NCBI GenBank assembly: GCA_026712905.1
Contig: JAPOPM010000062.1
Coordinates: 1 to 42,991, forward strand
DNA from: Deltaproteobacteria bacterium
GTDB lineage: Bacteria > Desulfobacterota > Binatia > UBA9968 > JAJDTQ01
Reading direction: 5' to 3'
DNA: 42,991 nucleotides
Position 1 is the stretch's first letter, and the number at the start of each line of letters is the position of its first letter. A program made the position numbers and the translations under genes. Below, one piece after another: positions 1-7,864 of the stretch. The notes under the pieces are model-generated. The model had not been told where the DNA came from. It did no database searches and saw only the letters and a program-made list of their open reading frames with translations.

Positions 1-774
1 CACCTCCAGCTTCGTCTTGATGTAGATCGGCTCCTCGAAGCCGTCGCTCCAGGTCTCCCCTTCCCACTCGCCGTCCTCGAGTGCGGCGATGGCGGCGCGC
101 ACGGCCTTCTCGGAGCGGCTGATGATCTCCTCGGCCACGGGATCGAAGCTGTCCAGCTCGAACTCGTCCATGGTCTCGATCAGCGCCCGCCCGCCGGCGT
201 CGTTGCAGGCGGACTGGGCGTAGAAGTCGCTCACCACCTCGTGGGGCAGCCGCACGTTGGCGCGGATCATCTTGAGCAGGATGGGGTCGGGCTCGCCCGC
301 GTGGAAGAGCTTCATGATGGGAATGCGCAGCCCTTCCTCGAAGACCTCGCGCGCCTCGGCGGAAAGGATGCGGCCGCCGATGTCCGCGGCGTGGCAGGTG
401 TTGGCGAAGAACGCCACGAGCTGCCCGCGGCGGAAGATGGGCGTGGTGATGGTGATGTCGTTGACGTGCCCGGCGGTCTGCCACGGGTCGTTGGTGATGA
501 GCACGTCGCCGGGCGCCAGGGTATCGGCGGGGAACTCTCGCAGAAAGTGCCCCATGGACGTGGCCATGGCGTTGATGTGCCCTGGGGTGCCGCTGACCGA
601 CTGGGCCACCATCCGGCCCTTAGTGTCGAACAGGCCGCAGGCCAGGTCCTGGCTCTCCCGCACGATGGTGCTGAAGGCCGTGCGCATGAGCGCGTCCTGC
701 TGCTCGTTGGCCACGGAGAGGAGTCGGTTCCAGATGACTTCGAGGGTGACGGGATCGATGGCGGCTTGGCTCAT
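1..774 (-). CDS. hyuB: Hydantoinase B / 5-oxoprolinase beta-type subunit, partial (N-terminal part)
   Basis: Reading leftward from ATG at 774, the frame stays open to the window edge, so only about the first 258 residues are present and the C-terminus is missing. The start MSQAAIDPVTLEVIWNRL, the stretch ITNDPWQTAGHVNDITI and the HAADIGG motif are typical of the HyuB/N-methylhydantoinase B family, which works with HyuA in ATP-dependent opening of hydantoin-like or 5-oxoproline rings in the cytoplasm. The gene lies 31 bp downstream of hyuA on the same strand, with a GGAG Shine-Dalgarno eight bases before the ATG. An ATG slightly upstream (790) hits a stop after five codons, which settles the start. 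The substrate cannot be told from sequence; these pairs are often annotated as acetone/acetophenone carboxylase-like or hydantoinase. Confidence 0.9.
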   Translation of the reverse strand, partial: MSQAAIDPVTLEVIWNRLLSVANEQQDALMRTAFSTIVRESQDLACGLFDTKGRMVAQSVSGTPGHINAMATSMGHFLREFPADTLAPGDVLITNDPWQTAGHVNDITITTPIFRRGQLVAFFANTCHAADIGGRILSAEAREVFEEGLRIPIMKLFHAGEPDPILLKMIRANVRLPHEVVSDFYAQSACNDAGGRALIETMDEFELDSFDPVAEEIISRSEKAVRAAIAALEDGEWEGETWSDGFEEPIYIKTKLEV

Positions 775-805
775 GGGAGAAGCTCCATGACGGCAGGTTA
801 CGGGA

Positions 806-2881
806 TTACGAGTAATCGAACTCTACGATCACGTTCAGATGGTCGTCAACCCGCGCGCGGGCGCGGGCCGTCACCACCAAGGTGGACTCCCGTTCCTCCA
901 CGATGGCGGGGCCCGGGAAGGCCATGCCCGGCGTCAGCGCGTAGCGGTCGTACACCGCGGTGTCGACGAATTCGCCCCGGCGCGCGGAATACACCGGGCG
1001 CGTGCCCTTTTGGGCGTCGCTGCCGGCGACCCGTCCGCGCGGGGTCGAGAAGTCGAGCGGCTGCTCCGGCCCGCGCGCCACCACGCGCCAGTTGATCACC
1101 TCCACCACGACGTCCGGCACGGTGCGCCCATACATCTGCTCGTAGGTGCGCTCGAAGGCTCCGGTGATGGCGCCGAGGTGGCTCGCGTCGAGGACCCCGT
1201 CGGGGATGGGCACGGACACCTCGTGCCCCTGGCCGGTGTAGCGCATGTCGGCGGTACGCTCGTAGACGATCTCGTCCGGTGCCAGTCCCGACTGCTCCAG
1301 GATGGCACGCCCCTCCGCGCACATGCCGTCGAACATCCCGTTGACAAAGGACCAGTCCAACTCGTCCAGCAGGCTGTAGGCGCTACGCACGAAGTCGAAG
1401 GCCAGCGGCGCCGCCAACAGGCCGAAGGTGGAGCCCACCCCCGCGCCCATGGGCGAGATCAGCGTGGGCAGGTGCAGCAGCTCGGCCACGTGGCAGCCGT
1501 GCACCGGGCCGGCGCCGCCGAAGGCGTACATGGGCAGCTCCCGCGGATCCTTGCCGCGCTCTCCCAGGTGCGCGCGAGCGGCGTTGGCCATGTTCTCGTT
1601 GACGATCTGGTGGATGCCCCAGGCCACCTCCTCCACGCGCATGCCGAGCCTTTCGGCGAGCTCGCCCAACACCTTGCGCGCCGCGTCCACGTCGAGCTTC
1701 ATCTCGCCGCCGAGGAAGTAGTCGGGATCGAAGTAGCCCAGGATCAGGTTGGCGTCGGTGACGGTGGCGCCCGTGCCGCCGCGGCCGTAGCACGCCGGGC
1801 CGGGCTCCGCCCCGGCGCTGTCGGGTCCGACTTTCAGAAGACCGAGCGCGTCCACCCGGGCGATGCTGCCGCCGCCGGCCCCGATCTCGATCATGTCGAT
1901 GACCGGTATCTTGATGGGCAGGCCGCTGCCCTTGCGGAAGCGGTAGACCCGGTCCACCTCGAACTCCCGGGCCTTGAGCGGGTAGCCGTTCTCCACCGCG
2001 CACAGCTTGGCGGTGGTGCCGCCCATGTCGAAGGAAAGGAGATCGGGATAGCCCGCGCGCTGTCCCAGCGCGGCCGCCGCCAGCGCCCCCGCCGCCGGCC
2101 CCGACTCGAGCATCCGCACCGGGAACCGGGCGGCCGTCTCCGGGGTGCCGATGCCGCCGCTCGAAAGCATCACGAAGAAGCTGCCGGAGAACCCGAGGCC
2201 GTCCAGCCGCTGTTGCAGTTCCTGGAGATAGGCGGCCACGCGCTCCTGCACGTAGACGTTGGCGGCGGTGGTACTGGTGCGCTGGAACTCGCGGATCTCG
2301 GGCACCACGTCGGCGCTCACGGACACGCGGATATCCGGCGCCACCTCGGCGATGAGCTCCCGCGTGCGGCGCTCGTGGACGGCGTTGCGGAAGCTGTTGA
2401 GGTAGCACACCGCTATCGCCCGGACGCCCTTGTCCCGGAGCTCCGCCACCAGGCTCCGCACGAAGTCCTCATCCAGGGGCTTGAGCACGGTTCCGTCCGC
2501 GACCACCCGCTCCGGCACGTCGAAGCGCAGGTAGCGCGGCACCAGCGGCCTGGGCAACTCGAGATCGAGGTCGTAGAGCTCGTAGCGGTGCTCGCGGCCG
2601 ATCTCCAGCGCGTCCCGGAAACCCTCGGTGGTAAGCAGCGCGGTCAGGGCGCCCTTGCGCTCGATCAGGGCGTTGGTGACGAGCGTGGTGCCGTGCACCA
2701 CCGTGCCCTTCCCGGCGCGGTCCACGATGCCGGTCTCCAGCCCCTCGCGCAGCGCCGTTTCCACCGCCACGCTCGGGTCTCCGTGAGTGGTCAGGGTCTT
2801 GCCGATGAAGGAGGTGCCATCATCCCCCACCAGGAGCAGGTCCGTGAAGGTTCCGCCGATGTCAACGCCGACGCGATACAT
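806..2881 (-). CDS. hyuA: Hydantoinase A / 5-oxoprolinase alpha-type subunit
   Basis: A 691-residue protein, full length for HyuA. It opens with the ASKHA-type ATP-binding loop VGVDIGGTFTDLL (about residues 4-16), followed by a Hydant_A_N region to about residue 190. The central hydantoinase A domain has SFDMGGTTAKL near residue 285 and GAGGGSIARVD near 335, and a beta-rich C-terminal part follows. The family hydrolyses ATP to open cyclic amides such as N-methylhydantoin or 5-oxoproline, or carboxylates ketones in related complexes. It starts 3 bp after the LLM oxidoreductase gene and is followed by hyuB, so the three are probably co-transcribed. No strong Shine-Dalgarno precedes the ATG; translation coupling with the upstream gene is likely. 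The substrate is not resolved. Confidence 0.93.
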   Translation of the reverse strand: MYRVGVDIGGTFTDLLLVGDDGTSFIGKTLTTHGDPSVAVETALREGLETGIVDRAGKGTVVHGTTLVTNALIERKGALTALLTTEGFRDALEIGREHRYELYDLDLELPRPLVPRYLRFDVPERVVADGTVLKPLDEDFVRSLVAELRDKGVRAIAVCYLNSFRNAVHERRTRELIAEVAPDIRVSVSADVVPEIREFQRTSTTAANVYVQERVAAYLQELQQRLDGLGFSGSFFVMLSSGGIGTPETAARFPVRMLESGPAAGALAAAALGQRAGYPDLLSFDMGGTTAKLCAVENGYPLKAREFEVDRVYRFRKGSGLPIKIPVIDMIEIGAGGGSIARVDALGLLKVGPDSAGAEPGPACYGRGGTGATVTDANLILGYFDPDYFLGGEMKLDVDAARKVLGELAERLGMRVEEVAWGIHQIVNENMANAARAHLGERGKDPRELPMYAFGGAGPVHGCHVAELLHLPTLISPMGAGVGSTFGLLAAPLAFDFVRSAYSLLDELDWSFVNGMFDGMCAEGRAILEQSGLAPDEIVYERTADMRYTGQGHEVSVPIPDGVLDASHLGAITGAFERTYEQMYGRTVPDVVVEVINWRVVARGPEQPLDFSTPRGRVAGSDAQKGTRPVYSARRGEFVDTAVYDRYALTPGMAFPGPAIVEERESTLVVTARARARVDDHLNVIVEFDYS

Positions 2882-2884
2882 GGA

Positions 2885-3889
2885 CTACTGGGCGAACAGG
2901 TCCATCAGGGCATCCGTCTGGTCCGCCGCCGCGGGCCGCAGCAACGGAATCTTGACGCCCGCGTCGCGGTACTGCTGGACGCGCGCCATGACCTCGTCCG
3001 GGGTGCCGCTGGCGGTCATTCCCTCCACGTAGGAGTCCGGGATGGCCTTGATGAGCGCTTCCATGCCGCCCTCGGCGTGGGCCTTCTCGAAGGTCGGGAT
3101 GTCTTCCTCGTGGATGTAGGGCTCGCCCACCTTCATCTTGGGACGGGCGATGAACGGGAGCTGGACGGGATCGAGCTTGGTGGCCACCTCCCAGCGGATG
3201 GCGTCCAGGGCCTTCTGGTGGTCGTCGGCGATGGAGCAGTTGATCAACTGGGCCACCTCGAACTTGGAGAAGTCGCGACCCGCCTCTTCGGCCGCGTCCT
3301 TGATGATCTTGAGGGCGTTGGCGGTGTATTCCGGCGAACACACCGCGTTCAGCACCACGCCGTCGCCGATCTGGCCGGCGAGCCGCAGGCCCGGGCGCGC
3401 GGTGGCCGGGATGTAGAGGGGGATGTTCGTGCGCAAGGGCTTCCAGCCGATGCCGACGTTCTTGAACTTGACGAACTGGCCTTCGTAGTCCACCTTCTCG
3501 CCGGTGAAGAGCAAGCGCATGGACTCGATGTATTCCTTGAGCACCTGAGGGGGATCCTGGTGCTCCATGGCGTGGACCCGGGCTTGGCTTCGCGGGCAGG
3601 CGCCCGGTGCCAAGGTGATGCGCCCGCCGGTCATCTCGTCCAGCGTCATCAGCGACTGCGCCATGCAGATGGGCGTGCGCAGGCGGACGATCTGGGTGGC
3701 CCCCAGCGTCACCTTCGAGGTGGCCAGGCCCATGGCCGACATGGCCGACACCGAGTCGCGCATGAGCTCGATGGTCTCCGAGAAGAAGCCCATCTCGAAA
3801 CCCTTTTCCTCCGCGCGCCGCATGAGATCGGCGATTTCCCGGACGTTGGTGAACTTCCCGTACCCCAGTGCGAAACCGACTCTGGCCAT
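2885..3889 (-). CDS. LLM-class (luciferase-like) flavin-dependent oxidoreductase
   Basis: A 334-residue TIM-barrel protein of the bacterial luciferase-like monooxygenase / F420-dependent reductase superfamily. Family marks are the N-terminal VGFALGYGKF strand, RRAEEKGFEMGFFSE near residue 27, VTLGATQIVRLRTP near 60, GGRITLAPGACP near 85, and LRLAGQIGDGVVLNAVCSPEY around residue 175. These enzymes use reduced FMN or F420 for monooxygenation or hydride transfer; which cofactor is used cannot be read here. The ATG is preceded by an AGGAGAGG Shine-Dalgarno. It is the first gene of the minus-strand LLM-hyuA-hyuB cluster and diverges from the HAD gene across about 265 bp, which probably holds the promoters. 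A role in opening or oxidising a nitrogenous ring substrate before the hydantoinase step is an inference. Confidence 0.88.
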   Translation of the reverse strand: MARVGFALGYGKFTNVREIADLMRRAEEKGFEMGFFSETIELMRDSVSAMSAMGLATSKVTLGATQIVRLRTPICMAQSLMTLDEMTGGRITLAPGACPRSQARVHAMEHQDPPQVLKEYIESMRLLFTGEKVDYEGQFVKFKNVGIGWKPLRTNIPLYIPATARPGLRLAGQIGDGVVLNAVCSPEYTANALKIIKDAAEEAGRDFSKFEVAQLINCSIADDHQKALDAIRWEVATKLDPVQLPFIARPKMKVGEPYIHEEDIPTFEKAHAEGGMEALIKAIPDSYVEGMTASGTPDEVMARVQQYRDAGVKIPLLRPAAADQTDALMDLFAQ

Positions 3890-4097
3890 GACCTCTCCTG
3901 ACTTGTTGAACGCAACCGCCCCCGGCGCTTCTTGTTCCGGTGAGCGTGCCCGTGCGCGGCAAAGACGCGACGCCGCTACCGACGACCCGACGGTCCTGCG
4001 CTTCGAGCTCCGGTCGATTCAGAGAAAAGCGAGCGGGTGTTGCGGTGTGCCTGAAGAAAAAGTGATTTGTATCCGACCGGTTGCGGTTCGTCAAGGA

Positions 4098-4130
4098 ACG
4101 GGTGCGCCGCACACGTTGCGGCGCACCCGT
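4098..4130. other. Perfect 13-bp hairpin in the divergent LLM/HAD intergenic region
   Basis: ACGGGTGCGCCGC (4098-4110) and GCGGCGCACCCGT (4118-4130) form a perfect 13-bp inverted repeat around a 7-base loop. No T-run follows on either strand, so it is not an ordinary intrinsic terminator. It sits 24 bp before the ATG of the HAD gene and could be an operator or mRNA structure. Its outer half (ACGGGTGC...GCACCCGT) matches the stem of the terminator at 36178-36213. Confidence 0.6.
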
Positions 4131-4154
4131 CGATTACGTAAGCTTTGGCGCACC

Positions 4155-4757
4155 ATGGTGGGGCTGGACATCGACGGCGTGGTGGCCGACTTTCTCTCTC
4201 CTTTTCTGGTGCGTCTGGAAAAGCGCGTCGGCAAGGGGCCGATCCCGGCGGACTCCCTCCGCAGCGTGCGCCTTTCGGCGCATCCGGTCTTGACCGAGGA
4301 GGCCGTGAGGGACTGCTCCGACGCCGTGCGCCGGGACCCCGGGTTTTGGGACGGACTGGATTCGCTGCTGAGCGACGAGCAGTGGCTGCGGCTGGAGCAA
4401 CTGAACCAGCGCGGGTTGCTTTCGTTCATCACGCACAGGACCGGCCACGAAAGCTGGGACATCCACGCGGTCACCTCGGAATGGTTCCGGCGGCACGGCA
4501 TCACCAACCCCGACGTGCATCTGGTGGAGAAGGAGAAGTCGGCGGTGGTGGACAGGCTCGGAGTGAAGCTGTTCGTCGATGACAACTACGAGAACTGCCA
4601 GGACGTGGCCGAGAATACGAACGCCCGGGTGCTGATGCCGCACCATCCCTACAACCGGTCGTTTTCGCATCCCGGCGTGATGCGGGTCATGCATTTCAAC
4701 CAGGTCTTCACCGAGATCGAGCGCTGCCTGGAACCACGGGCGCCGACCTCGGTCTGA
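4155..4757 (+). CDS. HAD-family phosphatase, 5'-nucleotidase (NT5C)-like
   Basis: A 200-residue protein beginning MVGLDIDGVVADF: Asp5 and Asp7 form the HAD DxD nucleophile/acid pair directly at the N-terminus. Later motifs are ITHR (Thr93, motif II), Lys128 in VEKEKS (motif III) and VDDNYENC (Asp142-Asp143, motif IV). This layout matches small HAD hydrolases of the deoxyribonucleotidase type, which release phosphate from nucleotides or related small molecules. The frame is open well upstream, but the HAD motif requires an N-terminus at or just before 4155, so that ATG is chosen even though no Shine-Dalgarno is visible. A perfect hairpin ends 24 bp before the start. It is followed after 25 bp by the arylmalonate-decarboxylase-like gene. 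The substrate is not known. Confidence 0.8.
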   Translation: MVGLDIDGVVADFLSPFLVRLEKRVGKGPIPADSLRSVRLSAHPVLTEEAVRDCSDAVRRDPGFWDGLDSLLSDEQWLRLEQLNQRGLLSFITHRTGHESWDIHAVTSEWFRRHGITNPDVHLVEKEKSAVVDRLGVKLFVDDNYENCQDVAENTNARVLMPHHPYNRSFSHPGVMRVMHFNQVFTEIERCLEPRAPTSV

Positions 4758-4782
4758 GGACAGACAGTAGCGGAGGCTCATC

Positions 4783-5508
4783 ATGTACGGTTGGCGCGCG
4801 CGTGTAGGCCATGTGGCTCCGTCCCGCGGGGACACCCTCGTCTATGAATTCTATCGAATGCTGCCCGCGGGGTTCCAGTTGCTCAACAGCACCGGCACCA
4901 TCCGGCAACTGGTGGACGCCGACTTCGAGCGTCAGCTCGAGCGCATCGAGGAAGCCGCCCTGGACCTGGTGGACAACGGCTGCGACGTGGTGATCCTGGG
5001 GGGCTCGCCGCTCTTCACCAAGCTGGGCCACGGCAGCGACATCGAGATGGGGCGCAGGCTCACCGAGAAGACCGGCGTTCCCGTCACAGCGGGCATCACC
5101 GGCGAGGTGGAAGCCCTCAAGGCCATGGGACTCCGCAGCCTGGTGGTGGCCACGCCGCACGAGGACGACCTGAACGCGCGCATGAAGGCGTTCCTGGAGG
5201 CCTCCGGCTTCGAGGTGCTGCAGATCGAGGGCTACGGCGTGCGCAAGAACTCCGCCATCTCGGACCTGCCCGTGCACGCCTCCTACAAGATCGCCAAGCG
5301 CCTCTACGAGAAGGCGCCGGAGGCCGACGGCATCTTCATCCCGTGCCCGCGCTGGCCCACCATCGAGGACGTGGAGATCCTGGAGCACGAGATCGGCAAG
5401 CCCGTGGTGACCAGTTGCCAAGCCTACATCTGGTACGCGCTGAAGCTGATCCGCATCAGGGAAAGCGTGGCGGGCTACGGGCGCTTGATGGGCAGTCTGG
5501 CGGCGTGA
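4783..5508 (+). CDS. Asp/Glu/hydantoin racemase superfamily protein, arylmalonate decarboxylase / maleate isomerase-like
   Basis: A 241-residue, full-length member of the Asp/Glu racemase fold. Racemases and maleate isomerases use two cysteines, one in each half. Here the N-terminal site reads VVILGGSPLF (Gly74 where the first Cys would be), while the second site keeps Cys188 in IFIPCPRWPT. One catalytic Cys at 188 and Gly at 74 is the arrangement known for arylmalonate decarboxylase, which removes CO2 from disubstituted malonates. The conserved end GYGRL and PVVTS stretch near residue 207 agree with that group. The ATG has a GGAGG Shine-Dalgarno. It lies downstream of the HAD gene and near hyuAB, where a hydantoin-racemase-like role would also be thinkable but the missing Cys argues against racemisation. 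The substrate is inferred only at family level. Confidence 0.8.
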   Translation: MYGWRARVGHVAPSRGDTLVYEFYRMLPAGFQLLNSTGTIRQLVDADFERQLERIEEAALDLVDNGCDVVILGGSPLFTKLGHGSDIEMGRRLTEKTGVPVTAGITGEVEALKAMGLRSLVVATPHEDDLNARMKAFLEASGFEVLQIEGYGVRKNSAISDLPVHASYKIAKRLYEKAPEADGIFIPCPRWPTIEDVEILEHEIGKPVVTSCQAYIWYALKLIRIRESVAGYGRLMGSLAA

Positions 5509-5523
5509 ACGCGGGTCCGGCGC

Positions 5524-6693
5524 TTACGGCGTCGACACAAATCCCCCCTCCCGAGCCATCTCGATGGCCATCCTGTACGGCACCACGGTGACCTTCCCAA
5601 CCTTCTGAACCGTGTCGCCGCGGTACACCCCGAAGGCCTGCTCGATGTCACCGGCCCGCAGGAGCACATTCAGGCCTTTGTTGAACTTCTCCTGCCAAGC
5701 AGTGGACGACTTGATTTCGAACCCCGCCGCCCGTTCCCCCCTCTTCCAGATCAGGTCCACTTCGTTGCCTGCTTCCGTGCGCCAGTAGAAGAACTGAGCA
5801 CCATGAGACAGCCACGAATTCAGCGCCCTGAATTCATTCAGCACGAACGATTCGAACAGGGCTCCCGTTTCGACCGCCGACGGTTCGTCCCGATGCCGGC
5901 CCAGAAGGGCCCGCTGCACTCCGCAATCGAACAGGTAGAACTTGGCATGAGCCACTTCCTTGACCTTGGCCTTGTTGCGGTACGCAGGCAGGTACCAGCC
6001 AAGCAACGTATCTTCCAGGATGCTGAAGTAGCCTTGGACCGTGCTCCGAGCGACCCCCACATCCCGCGCGATGTTCGCGATGTTCAGCAATTGCCCGCTC
6101 ATCAGGCCGGCCACGGACAGCAACCGGTAAAAGCTGTCAAGATTCCTGACGAGCGCTTCCTGCTGTATCTCTTCCTTCAAATAGGTTTCCACGTAGGCGT
6201 CCAGAAACTCGACCTTGTCGGTTCGGACGGGTGACGTCACGCTCAAGGGCAACTGCCCGTAACGCAGAACGTCCTGCAAGCTCACCTCTTCGCCAACCTC
6301 GAGAACGCTTAGCGGAAACATCCTCTTCAGCAGAGCCCGTCCGGCCAGCATGTTCGCGTGGGAACGCTTGAGCTTTCTGGCACTTGACCCGGAAAGAGCA
6401 AACCGATAACCGTGCCCGCTCTCGAACAACAGGGAATGGACCTCGTCAAGCAATTCCGGCAGTTTCTGCACCTCGTCGATGATGATCCAGGGTTGATCCT
6501 CCCGCAACGCGGCCACCTCGTGAGCGAGAATGGACGGGTCCCGCTTGTATCGAAGATACTCGCTGGACTTGAGGAGATTGATGCTCAAGGCGGCGTGGCC
6601 AAGACGTTGCTCGAGCCAAACCGATTTCCCGGTCCCCCGGGGCCCGAACAGGAAGAAACTCCTTTCGGGCAGGTCGAGAATACGAGGATACAT
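5524..6693 (-). CDS. AAA ATPase with C-terminal DUF4143 domain
   Basis: A 389-residue protein with a Walker A loop GPRGTGKS (residues 17-24) directly after a short N-terminal strand. A Walker B WIIIDEVQKLPELLDEVHSL follows near residue 70, then a sensor-like ALSGSSARKLKR. The C-terminal half carries DUF4143, with a restriction-endonuclease-like core ending in YWRTEAGNEVDLIW and FEIKSS (the D...ExK pattern). Family members are common, mobile, and of unclear role; antitoxin/defence or DNA-transaction roles are often guessed. ATG at 6693 is preferred; the frame is open to a TTG at 6735. No strong Shine-Dalgarno is seen. It converges with the racemase-fold gene (15 bp apart) and diverges from the M19 gene. 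A second, distant paralogue lies at 38160-39557. Confidence 0.88.
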   Translation of the reverse strand: MYPRILDLPERSFFLFGPRGTGKSVWLEQRLGHAALSINLLKSSEYLRYKRDPSILAHEVAALREDQPWIIIDEVQKLPELLDEVHSLLFESGHGYRFALSGSSARKLKRSHANMLAGRALLKRMFPLSVLEVGEEVSLQDVLRYGQLPLSVTSPVRTDKVEFLDAYVETYLKEEIQQEALVRNLDSFYRLLSVAGLMSGQLLNIANIARDVGVARSTVQGYFSILEDTLLGWYLPAYRNKAKVKEVAHAKFYLFDCGVQRALLGRHRDEPSAVETGALFESFVLNEFRALNSWLSHGAQFFYWRTEAGNEVDLIWKRGERAAGFEIKSSTAWQEKFNKGLNVLLRAGDIEQAFGVYRGDTVQKVGKVTVVPYRMAIEMAREGGFVSTP

Positions 6694-6832
6694 GTCGATG
6701 ATTCCGTTATTTTCACCGTAAATATGACGGAACAACCGACAGGTGTCAAGTGCTCCATGCCCTCGAAGCCTCGACTCCTTCCGGGCTTGTCAAAGTCACT
6801 TGGGTCATGGTATGCGCGCGTGACACATCCCA

Positions 6833-7795
6833 ATGGAACAGCTCGTTCATCACCCCTCGGTGGACATTCACGCCCACCCGGGCCGTTTTCACCGGGACAA
6901 TACCGGTCTGGAGCAGCGTGTCCTGGAAATGAGCAAGGGCGGGCTCAGCGCCGCCTTCTTCTGCGTGAGCACGGACAGGGCTGTCATCCGCCGGGACCGG
7001 GAGACCGGCAGGATCCGGGCGCAGCGACCGTTTGAGCCCGGAGAGTCGTATCGGGATACCTACGCCCGTTTCGCCGTGCTTGACCCGTGGTTCGCCGAAG
7101 GCCGCCTGTTGCGGGGGTTGCGTCCCGCCGACGTCCTGCGCGCCAAACGAATAGGCCGGCCTTGCGCCATCCTCGCCGCGGAAGGCGCCGACTTCCTGGA
7201 GCAACGCCTCGACCGCGTCAAAGAGGCTCACGAGCGGGGACTACGCTCCATCCAGCTCGTGCACTACAACATCAACGCCGTCGCGGACATCCAGACCGAA
7301 GAGCCCCGGCACCACGGCTTGACCCCGTTCGGGGCGCAGGTCATCCGGGAGATGAACCGCCTGGGCTTGATCGTGGACGTGGCGCACGCCACGGAACAGG
7401 TGACACGTGACGTCGTGGACATCACCACCGGACCGATCATGCTGAGCCACACCGCGCTGCGCCGCACGCCGCGCAAGTACACGCGATTCATCTACGCCGA
7501 GCACGCGCGGCTCATCGCCTCCACGGGCGGCGTCATCGGCGTCTGGCCCGCCGGCCGCGGCGGCCTGGAAGGGTGGACCCGGCGTTTCAGGCAACTCGCC
7601 GACCTCGTCGGCCCCGAGCACCTCGCCGTGGGCACGGACATGGACGGCCTGCGCAACACGGCCTTCAACAGCTACGCCGAGCTGCCGGACCTCGCTGCCG
7701 CGCTGCTAACGGCGGGGTTCTCGAAGAGCGAGGCGGCGGGTATCCTGGGTGGCAACTTTATGCGGATGTTTCGGAAGGTGGCGGAGGCGCCTTGA
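6833..7795 (+). CDS. Peptidase M19 (membrane/renal dipeptidase) family protein
   Basis: A 320-residue TIM-barrel metalloenzyme of the M19 family, which hydrolyses dipeptides, including some with D-residues, with a binuclear zinc centre. Candidate ligands are His13 and His15 in VDIHAHPG, Glu117 in LAAEGAD, His185 in VDVAHATE and His206 in MLSHTAL; GTDMDG near residue 268 is also typical. Renal dipeptidases usually have H-x-D at the first site, whereas this protein has H-x-H, as in other amidohydrolases, so its substrate may differ. No signal peptide is present, so it should be cytoplasmic. The ATG has no Shine-Dalgarno; a TTGTCA/TATGCG pair at 6787-6816 could give a transcript starting only some 10 bases upstream. 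It converges on the amidohydrolase gene after 69 bp. Confidence 0.82.
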   Translation: MEQLVHHPSVDIHAHPGRFHRDNTGLEQRVLEMSKGGLSAAFFCVSTDRAVIRRDRETGRIRAQRPFEPGESYRDTYARFAVLDPWFAEGRLLRGLRPADVLRAKRIGRPCAILAAEGADFLEQRLDRVKEAHERGLRSIQLVHYNINAVADIQTEEPRHHGLTPFGAQVIREMNRLGLIVDVAHATEQVTRDVVDITTGPIMLSHTALRRTPRKYTRFIYAEHARLIASTGGVIGVWPAGRGGLEGWTRRFRQLADLVGPEHLAVGTDMDGLRNTAFNSYAELPDLAAALLTAGFSKSEAAGILGGNFMRMFRKVAEAP

Positions 7796-7864
7796 TGGCG
7801 CTCGGCGGAACGAGGCTTTCCCAGTAATCCTCCGGCAACACCGGACCGACGACGCCGATCGGCA

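Noticed and set aside
839..3901. Plus-strand open frame of about 1020 codons
   Set aside because: It is antisense to hyuA and the LLM oxidoreductase gene, both with clear family motifs. Its product is rich in His, Arg, Gly and Ala with no domain, as expected for a GC-rich shadow frame.
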